From the NCBI GenBank assembly GCA_024711185.1, contig JANJTI010000007.1, positions 1-5,658 on the forward strand: a DNA stretch of 5,658 bases, written 5' to 3'. The first letter of the stretch is position 1; each line of letters begins with the position of its first letter. Shown piece after piece: positions 1-5,658 of this stretch. A program made the translations under genes and the position numbers. The notes beneath the pieces are model-generated. The model did not search any database and was not told the DNA's origin. It saw only the letters and a program-made list of their open reading frames with translations. Source of the stretch: Brevundimonas sp. Lineage in GTDB: Bacteria; Pseudomonadota; Alphaproteobacteria; Caulobacterales; Caulobacteraceae.

Positions 1-1722
1 CGGATCGGCGACGAGCCGGAGATCGAACTGCAGGGCGCCTATGGCAGCTACGACCAGTTCGACGCCATCGCCAGCATCTCGGGACCGATCAACGACAACT
101 TCGGCATCTCGGCGGCCGTGGCCCGCTATCTGCGCGACGGCTTCGGCGAGAACCTGAACACCGGCACGGAGCACTACAACAAGGACGTCACGGCGGCCCG
201 CGTCAGCTTCGAGTGGACCCCGACCGACAACCTGTTCGTCCGCCTCGCCGGCGACTGGGTGCAGGACAGCTCGAACGCCCGCCACGGCCACCGCGAGTTC
301 GCGCCCATTCTCGAGAACGAATACGACACCCGGGCCGGCGCCGGCGACAAGAACGACGTCGAGGCGCGGGGCGTCTCGCTGACCGGCGAGTGGACGGTCA
401 ACGATTGGCTGACCCTGAAGTCGATCACGGCCTACCGTGACGGCTCGACCCGCGGCAACATCGACTTCGACAACCTGCCCGCGCCCACGCTCGACATCCC
501 CGCGATGTACGACGACGACCAGTTCAGCCAGGAATTCCAGGCGCTCTTCGAGGGCGACCGCTGGTCTGGCGTGGCCGGCGTCTACTTCCTCGACGCCACC
601 GCCTCGGGCGCCTTCGACACCGTCGTCGGCAACTTCAACCTGACCACCCTGACGGCCGGCAGCGTCGACACCCGGAGCTGGTCGGTGTTCGGCGACTTCA
701 CCTACGACGTCACTGACGCCCTCGCCGTCTCGGTCGGCGGCCGCTTCACCCACGACGAGAAGACCGGCACGGTCTTCCGCCAGCAGTATCTCGGCCTGCG
801 CAGCCCGCTGTTCGGCAACAGCGCCGCTGTTCCGCTCGGCGCGCCGCGCACCAACTACACCGACACCCGCGAGTTCGAGGAGTTCACTCCCCGGGTCAGC
901 GTCACCTACGAGATCAGCCCCGACTTCACGACCTACGCTTCGTGGGGACGCGGCTTCAAGTCGGGCGGCTTCGACATGCGCGGCGACGCGGTGCTCTATC
1001 CCGACACCGTCCTGGGCTACGACCCGGAGACCGTGGAGACCGTCGAACTGGGCCTGAAGGGCCGGCTGTTCGACCGGCTGAGCTTCGCCACGGCGATCTT
1101 CGACTCCTCCTATGAGGACCAGCAGATCACCACCCAGTACCCGGCGGGCGCCACGGTCGCCTCGGTGGTCGACAACGTCGGTTCGTCGTCGATCCGCGGC
1201 TGGGAGTTCGAAGGTTCGCTGCGGGTCAGCCCGAACCTCGTCGTCAACGGCATGGTCAGCTACATCGACGCCCAGTTCGACGAATTCCTGGCCTACATCC
1301 CGACCGGCCCGCTGAACGCCAGCTGCCCGACCCTGCCCGGCTGCTTCGTCGACGTGTCGGATCTGCGCGATTTCCAGAACACCCCGGAATGGACCGGAGC
1401 GGTCAGCGCCACCTGGACGCACTGGTTCGCCGACGGCAGTGAGCTGGCCTTCACCCCGTCCGCCGCCTACCGTGGCGACTACCAGCAGTTCGAGACGCCC
1501 GCCCCGCTGCTCGACCAGGAAGCCTTCTGGCTCTACGACGCCAGCGTGGTCTGGACCTCGGCCAGCGACCGCTGGACCGTCGGCTTCCACGGCAAGAACC
1601 TGTCGGACGAGCGCTACAAGACCGGCGGCTATAACTTCCCGGGGGCGGCCACCGGCAATTCGATCACCGCTTTCTACGGCGCGCCGCGGACCTTCACGGC
1701 CCGCGTCGGCGTCAAGTTCTGA
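1..1722 (+). CDS. TonB-dependent outer-membrane receptor, C-terminal beta-barrel part (5' truncated by window edge)
   Basis: This gene encodes a TonB-dependent receptor, an outer-membrane 22-strand barrel that imports scarce nutrients using energy from TonB-ExbB-ExbD. The frame is open from base 1, so the gene starts upstream of the window; the GTG at 118 is an internal Val codon. The 573 visible residues are nearly all barrel (PF00593 type), with alternating amphipathic strands rich in Tyr, Phe, Asp and Gly. Near the edge, SISGPINDNFG is typical of the first strands after the plug. GFKSGGFD (residues 318-325 of the visible part) and GKNLSDERY (531-539) are family hallmarks, and the protein ends in Phe (VGVKF), the usual signal for BAM-mediated insertion. 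Signal peptide, TonB box and plug, usually about 200 residues, are not visible. The only two cysteines (442 and 448) lie in a probable external loop. A strong terminator follows the stop. The substrate cannot be read from the sequence; siderophore, vitamin, oligosaccharide or aromatic compound are all possible. Confidence 0.95.
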   Translation, partial: RIGDEPEIELQGAYGSYDQFDAIASISGPINDNFGISAAVARYLRDGFGENLNTGTEHYNKDVTAARVSFEWTPTDNLFVRLAGDWVQDSSNARHGHREFAPILENEYDTRAGAGDKNDVEARGVSLTGEWTVNDWLTLKSITAYRDGSTRGNIDFDNLPAPTLDIPAMYDDDQFSQEFQALFEGDRWSGVAGVYFLDATASGAFDTVVGNFNLTTLTAGSVDTRSWSVFGDFTYDVTDALAVSVGGRFTHDEKTGTVFRQQYLGLRSPLFGNSAAVPLGAPRTNYTDTREFEEFTPRVSVTYEISPDFTTYASWGRGFKSGGFDMRGDAVLYPDTVLGYDPETVETVELGLKGRLFDRLSFATAIFDSSYEDQQITTQYPAGATVASVVDNVGSSSIRGWEFEGSLRVSPNLVVNGMVSYIDAQFDEFLAYIPTGPLNASCPTLPGCFVDVSDLRDFQNTPEWTGAVSATWTHWFADGSELAFTPSAAYRGDYQQFETPAPLLDQEAFWLYDASVVWTSASDRWTVGFHGKNLSDERYKTGGYNFPGAATGNSITAFYGAPRTFTARVGVKF

Positions 1723-1734
1723 TCTCCTGAAGCC

Positions 1735-1749
1735 TGATCGCTTTGATCA
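1735..1749 (+). other. Small hairpin directly before the terminator
   Basis: TGATC (1735-1739) and GATCA (1745-1749) are perfect inverted arms around a 5-base loop. They lie 12 bases after the receptor stop codon and one base before the terminator stem. A 5-bp stem is weak alone. It could stack on the terminator hairpin and help protect the 3' end of the receptor mRNA, but it may be chance. Confidence 0.3.
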
Positions 1750-1750
1750 C

Positions 1751-1788
1751 GGGCGGCGGTTCTGACGAGCCGCCGCCCTTTTTCTTCT
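1751..1788 (+). terminator. Rho-independent terminator of the TonB-dependent receptor gene
   Basis: GGGCGGCGG (1751-1759) pairs perfectly with CCGCCGCCC (1770-1778). The stem extends inward by a T-G wobble, a T-A and a C-G pair to close a TGAC tetraloop (1763-1766), giving about 12 bp in total. Five T residues follow directly (1779-1783), then CTTCT. This is a textbook intrinsic terminator on the + strand, 28 bases after the receptor stop codon. It implies that the downstream MFS gene uses its own promoter. The opposite strand has no comparable U tract after the stem. Confidence 0.9.
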
Positions 1789-1800
1789 GGCGCGCGCCAG
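1787..1800. repeat. Perfect 14-bp palindrome (possible operator)
   Basis: CTGGCGCGCGCCAG equals its own reverse complement over all 14 bases. It lies just after the T-rich tail of the terminator and 41 to 54 bases before the MFS start codon. Its left end coincides with a candidate -35 element (CTGGCG, 1787-1792), a position suited to a dimeric repressor. No repressor gene is visible nearby, and a GC-rich palindrome in a GC-rich genome carries less weight than one in balanced DNA. The operator role is inference. Confidence 0.4.
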
Positions 1801-1815
1801 CCGCGCCGCTAGGGT
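1787..1815 (+). promoter_or_regulatory. Candidate promoter of the MFS transporter gene
   Basis: CTGGCG (1787-1792) and TAGGGT (1810-1815) are separated by 17 bases. The -10 region, read as GCTAGGGT (1808-1815), resembles the GCTA-type -10 of Caulobacter housekeeping promoters, and the -35 matches TTGACG at four of six positions. Transcription would start near 1822, leaving a leader of about 20 bases. A promoter is expected here because a strong terminator lies just upstream. The match is moderate, so the exact elements are uncertain. Confidence 0.4.
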
Positions 1816-1829
1816 TTCCGATGCAAGTC

Positions 1830-1834
1830 GAGGG
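1830..1834 (+). promoter_or_regulatory. Ribosome binding site of the MFS gene
   Basis: GAGGG lies six bases before the ATG at 1841, a good Shine-Dalgarno match and spacing. It supports this start over later in-frame ATGs, which would fall inside the first membrane segments. Confidence 0.75.
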
Positions 1835-1840
1835 AACGCC

Positions 1841-3334
1841 ATGACCGAACAAGCCGCCGACGCTCCGGCCCGCCCCGGGTACCGCTTCTACGTCCTGGCG
1901 GTGCTGATCCTCGTCTACATGCTCAACTTCCTCGATCGGCAGATCATCGGCATCCTCGGCCCCCGGCTGATCGAGCACTTCGGTCTCACCGACACCGAGT
2001 TCGGCCTGCTGGGAGGGATCGCCTTCGCGTCGGTCTATTCGACGCTGGCCAGTCCACTGGCGTGGATGGCGGACCGGTTCAGCCGGGTGTGGATCATGAC
2101 CGGGGCCCTGGCGGTGTGGTCCGGCTTCACCGCCCTGTGCGGCACGGCGCAGAATTTCACCCAGCTGTTCCTGTTCCGCATGGGCGTCGGCGTCGGCGAG
2201 GCGGGCGGCGTGGCTCCGGCCTATTCGCTGATCGCCGACTACTTCCCGCCGCATCAGAGGGCGCGCGCGCTCGCCGCCTTCGCCTTCGGCATCCCGCTGG
2301 GGATGGCGGCCGGGACGCTGGTCGGCGGGCTGCTGGCCGTCGCCTACGGCTGGCGCACCTCCTTCATCGTCGTGGGCCTGGCCGGGGTCGTGCTGGCGCC
2401 CCTGCTGCTGTTCACCATCCGCGATCCGAAGCGGGGCGCGACCGACGTGGCGCCGGCCACGGCGCCGGCGGCGCCCATCGCCGGCGACGACCGCGTCGGC
2501 CGTATGGCCGCCAACGTCATGTTCGGGGTGGCCGCCCTCTCCGCGGCGCTGGCCGCGCTCAATCAATTCGCCGGCCTCGCCTTCGGCGATGCGCGGGTCC
2601 TCGGCTTCGGCGCGCTGCTGGCGCTGGTCATCGGCGTGTCGCTGCTGATCGCGCGCACCACCGCATCGGCGGTGCTGCCCAAGAAGAGCTTCTGGCTGCT
2701 GGCCCTCGGGGCCGCCTCGTCCTCGGTCTGCGGCTATGGCGTCGCCGGCTGGCTGCCGACCTTCTTCATCCGCAGCTTCGACCTGACCCTGTCGCAGATC
2801 AGCTGGTACTACGCCGGCATCGTGCTGATCGGCGGCGTCGCCGGCATCTGGCTGGGCGGCGCGATCGCCGACAAGCTGGCGAAGCGGGGCAAGGGCGCCT
2901 ATCCGTTGACCCCGGCCATCGCCTTCCTGATCTCGGCGCCGCTGTTCATCGCCGCGATGAACTCGGACTGGCTGATCGCCCAGGTGCTGCCGGGCGGCGG
3001 CACCCACGTGCAGGCGCTGACCGTCGCCTTCCTGATTTTCCTGATCCCGACCGGTCTCAACCTGGCCTGGCTGGGCCCGGTGACGGCGGCGGTGCAGCAC
3101 CTCGTACCGGCCCCGATGCGCTCCACCGCCTCGGCCCTGTTCCTGCTGATCAACAACCTGCTCGGCATCGCCGTCGGCTTCTACTACTTCGGCTGGATGA
3201 GCGACCTGCTGGCTCCGCGCTTCGGCGACGAGAGCCTGCGCTGGGCCATCTACACCGGGATGGGCTTCTATATCCTGGCCTCGATCCTGCTGATCGGCGC
3301 CTCGCGTACGCTGAAGCGGGACTGGGTGGACTGA
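1841..3334 (+). CDS. MFS transporter, spinster-like family, with enlarged central region
   Basis: This 497-residue inner-membrane protein belongs to the major facilitator superfamily, secondary carriers driven by ion gradients. Six hydrophobic segments fill residues 15-193 and six more fill 283-488. [11 protein letters not shown] (29-39) in helix 1, [11 protein letters not shown] (113-123) with Glu120 in helix 4, and the motif-A-like MADRFSR (76-82) between helices 2 and 3 fit the spinster-like branch; a second motif-A copy is [12 protein letters not shown] (339-350). Between the halves, an Ala/Pro-rich linker (about 200-215) is followed by two extra hydrophobic stretches (226-249 and 253-271), suggesting 14 rather than 12 helices. 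The ATG at 1841 has a good ribosome binding site. Upstream is a receptor gene with its own terminator; downstream is sucC after 72 bases. The family is certain and the spinster-like subgroup likely. The substrate is unknown; other members carry lipids, sugars, organic acids or drugs. Confidence 0.93.
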   Translation: MTEQAADAPARPGYRFYVLAVLILVYMLNFLDRQIIGILGPRLIEHFGLTDTEFGLLGGIAFASVYSTLASPLAWMADRFSRVWIMTGALAVWSGFTALCGTAQNFTQLFLFRMGVGVGEAGGVAPAYSLIADYFPPHQRARALAAFAFGIPLGMAAGTLVGGLLAVAYGWRTSFIVVGLAGVVLAPLLLFTIRDPKRGATDVAPATAPAAPIAGDDRVGRMAANVMFGVAALSAALAALNQFAGLAFGDARVLGFGALLALVIGVSLLIARTTASAVLPKKSFWLLALGAASSSVCGYGVAGWLPTFFIRSFDLTLSQISWYYAGIVLIGGVAGIWLGGAIADKLAKRGKGAYPLTPAIAFLISAPLFIAAMNSDWLIAQVLPGGGTHVQALTVAFLIFLIPTGLNLAWLGPVTAAVQHLVPAPMRSTASALFLLINNLLGIAVGFYYFGWMSDLLAPRFGDESLRWAIYTGMGFYILASILLIGASRTLKRDWVD

Positions 3335-3341
3335 GGGGCGG

Positions 3342-3371
3342 TTGCGCCCGCGAAGGCGCACCCCCTATAAG
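3342..3371 (+). promoter_or_regulatory. Candidate promoter of sucCD (and terC)
   Basis: TTGCGC (3342-3347) and TATAAG (3366-3371) are separated by 18 bases. The -10 is close to consensus and stands out in very GC-rich sequence; the -35 keeps TTG. Transcription would start near 3378, giving a leader of about 29 bases before the sucC ATG. Separate control of sucCD from the MFS gene makes biological sense, but no terminator with a U tract separates them, so some read-through from the MFS gene remains possible. Confidence 0.5.
3343..3360 (+). other. Short inverted repeat in the MFS-sucC gap
   Basis: TGCGCC (3343-3348) and GGCGCA (3355-3360) are perfect inverted arms around a six-base loop (CGCGAA). 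It starts nine bases after the MFS stop codon. No T run follows, so it is not a normal intrinsic terminator. It could stabilise the 3' end of the MFS mRNA or, since it overlaps the candidate -35 and spacer, act as a binding site. A 6-bp arm is weak evidence. Confidence 0.3.
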
Positions 3372-3406
3372 GCCGCCCAACTCCTCCCAGCGTTCGGCGG
3401 CTTTCC

Positions 3407-4597
<1,191 letters not shown>

Positions 4598-4600
4598 CAC

Positions 4601-4604
4601 GGAG
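4601..4604 (+). promoter_or_regulatory. Ribosome binding site of sucD
   Basis: GGAG lies seven bases before the ATG at 4612, within the 14-base gap after sucC. It fixes the sucD start, although the reading frame stays open far upstream, and fits closely linked translation of the two subunits, which are needed in equal amounts. Confidence 0.75.
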
Positions 4605-4611
4605 ACAGAGC

Positions 4612-5493
4612 ATGTCGATCCTGATCAACAAGGACACCAAGGTCATCACGCAGGGAATCACCGGCAAGACCGGTCAGTTCCACACGCGGATGTGCCGCGA
4701 CTACGCCAACGGCAAGGCCGCCTTCGTCGCCGGCGTCAATCCGAAGAAGGCCGGCGAGGACTTCGAGGGCATCCCGATCTTCGCCAGCGTGAAGGAAGCG
4801 CGCGCGAAGACCGGCGCGACCGTCTCGGTGGTCTACGTGCCGCCCGCGGGCGCGGCCGACGCGATCTGGGAGGCGGTCGAGGCTGACCTCGACCTGGTCA
4901 TCTGCATCACCGAGGGCATTCCGGTGCGCGACATGATCGTGGTGCGCGACCGCATGCGCCGCGAGAACCGCAAGACGCTGCTGCTGGGACCGAACTGCCC
5001 CGGCGTGATCACGCCCGACGAGCTGAAGATCGGGATCATGCCGGGCCACATCCACCGCAAGGGGCGCATCGGCGTCGTGTCGCGCTCGGGCACTTTGACC
5101 TACGAGGCAGTCGCGCAACTCACCGCGCTCGGGCTCGGGCAATCGGGCGCGGTCGGCATCGGCGGCGACCCGGTCAACGGCCTGAAGCACGTCGACGTGC
5201 TGCGGCTGTTCAACGACGACCCGGACACCGACGCGGTGGTGATGATCGGCGAGATCGGCGGCTCCGACGAGGAAGCCGCCGCCGAGTGGGTCAAGGCCAA
5301 CATGAAGAAGCCGGTGGTCGGCTTCATCGCCGGCGTCACCGCGCCCGCGGGCAAGCGGATGGGCCACGCCGGCGCGATCATCTCCGGCGGCAAGGGCACG
5401 GCACAGGAGAAGCTCTCCGTGATGGAAGCCTGCGGCATCCGCGTGACGAAGGACCCGTCGGAGATGGGCAAGCTGCTGAAGAGCGTGCTCTAG
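4612..5493 (+). CDS. sucD: Succinyl-CoA synthetase, alpha subunit
   Basis: SucD carries the CoA-binding Rossmann domain and the catalytic histidine that is phosphorylated during the reaction with succinyl-CoA; it works only in complex with SucC. The 293 residues match the usual length (E. coli 289). Visible motifs are the CoA-binding loop [11 protein letters not shown] (15-25), [10 protein letters not shown] (124-133), SRSGTLTYE (158-166), EIGG (214-217) with the Glu that contacts the active-site His, and [14 protein letters not shown] (251-264) with the phosphorylated His252. All key residues are present, so the enzyme should be active. The [12 protein letters not shown] start is typical and has a good ribosome site. 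The frame remains open upstream of the ATG, but that sequence is out of frame with sucC and is Arg-rich shadow. The next gene begins 12 bases after the stop, with no terminator between. Confidence 0.98.
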   Translation: MSILINKDTKVITQGITGKTGQFHTRMCRDYANGKAAFVAGVNPKKAGEDFEGIPIFASVKEARAKTGATVSVVYVPPAGAADAIWEAVEADLDLVICITEGIPVRDMIVVRDRMRRENRKTLLLGPNCPGVITPDELKIGIMPGHIHRKGRIGVVSRSGTLTYEAVAQLTALGLGQSGAVGIGGDPVNGLKHVDVLRLFNDDPDTDAVVMIGEIGGSDEEAAAEWVKANMKKPVVGFIAGVTAPAGKRMGHAGAIISGGKGTAQEKLSVMEACGIRVTKDPSEMGKLLKSVL

Positions 5494-5496
5494 GGA
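5492..5496 (+). promoter_or_regulatory. Ribosome binding site of the TerC-like gene
   Basis: AGGGA overlaps the sucD stop codon and lies nine bases before the ATG at 5506. The spacing is slightly long but workable. The 12-base gap leaves no room for a promoter, a terminator or a leader riboswitch. Confidence 0.5.
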
Positions 5497-5505
5497 CGCA
5501 GCGGC

Positions 5506-5658
5506 ATGGACGCGGCAATCGAGTTCCTGACCACGATGCACTGGGGGGCGGTCCTCCAGATCATCATGATCGACATCCTGCTGGGCGGCGACAACGCGGT
5601 GGTCATCGCGCTCGCGTGCCGCAACCTGCCGAAGCAGCAGCGGATGAAGGGCATCCTG
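5506..5658 (+). CDS. TerC/YjbE-family integral membrane protein, N-terminal part (3' truncated by window edge)
   Basis: The frame opens with ATG at 5506 and stays open to the window end, giving 51 residues. After an amphipathic start comes a hydrophobic helix, IIMIDILLGGDNAVVIALA (residues 19-37), with Asp23 and the GGDN motif (27-30), followed by the basic stretch RNLPKQQRMKG (39-49). Acidic residues in the first helix and the G-x-DN motif are the signature of the TerC family; the order and spacing look most like the YjbE/YkoY branch. Related proteins export metal ions, notably Mn2+ (Bacillus YkoY/YceF, E. coli Alx), or have been linked to tellurite resistance. Full-length members usually have about 200-350 residues with seven or more helices, so most of this one is outside the window. 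It probably shares the sucCD transcript. The family call is firm; the subfamily and metal are inference. Confidence 0.85.
   Translation, partial: MDAAIEFLTTMHWGAVLQIIMIDILLGGDNAVVIALACRNLPKQQRMKGIL

Noticed and set aside
118..1722. Reading the receptor gene as a complete 534-residue protein starting at the GTG at 118.
   Set aside because: The frame is open and receptor-like from base 1, and a barrel without a plug or signal peptide would not work. The gene is simply cut by the window edge.
1712..3361. A 549-codon open frame on the - strand opposite the MFS gene.
   Set aside because: Its product is low-complexity, rich in Gln, Gly, Arg, Asp and His, with no recognisable domain. It mirrors the codon positions of the MFS gene, a common artefact in GC-rich DNA.
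3335..3406. A riboswitch or structured leader upstream of sucC.
   Set aside because: The gap is 72 bases, the likely leader only about 29, and apart from one 6-bp hairpin no conserved riboswitch core is recognisable.

Overview
The window reads as ordinary chromosome from a high-GC alphaproteobacterium, by eye about two-thirds G+C with strong G/C preference at third codon positions. A Caulobacterales-like source (Caulobacter, Brevundimonas or Phenylobacterium type) is my best guess. It rests on four things: a large outer-membrane receptor of the kind abundant in Caulobacterales and sphingomonads, a spinster-like MFS carrier, an alphaproteobacterial-type SucC with a short insertion after its nucleotide-binding loop, and promoter-like elements of the GCTA/CTATAA kind. 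This is inference; no rRNA or other marker gene is present.

Layout: all genes are on the + strand. (1) 1-1722 is the 3' part of a TonB-dependent receptor gene. Its signal peptide, TonB box and plug lie outside the window. (2) 1723-1840 holds a strong intrinsic terminator, then a perfect 14-bp palindrome and a candidate promoter. (3) 1841-3334 is a complete MFS transporter with an unusual central insertion carrying two additional hydrophobic segments. (4) 3335-3406 is a 72-base gap with a plausible promoter (TTGCGC, 18 bases, TATAAG) overlapped by a small hairpin. (5) 3407-4597 sucC and 4612-5493 sucD encode the two subunits of succinyl-CoA synthetase, 14 bases apart. (6) 5506 to the window end is the first 51 codons of a TerC/YjbE-family integral membrane protein, 12 bases after sucD.

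How the genes work together: the receptor and MFS carrier could form an uptake route (outer membrane, then inner membrane) for one unknown nutrient, although a terminator separates their transcripts. sucC and sucD form one enzyme of the TCA cycle (succinyl-CoA to succinate with NTP formation). The TerC-like gene is so close to sucD that co-transcription with sucCD is likely, although a functional link (metal export, perhaps manganese) is not obvious.

I see no mobile element, CRISPR array, tRNA, rRNA or clear novel system. No gene-free stretch exceeds 118 bases. The points most worth a second look are the palindrome over the putative MFS promoter, the enlarged MFS protein and the sucCD-terC linkage.
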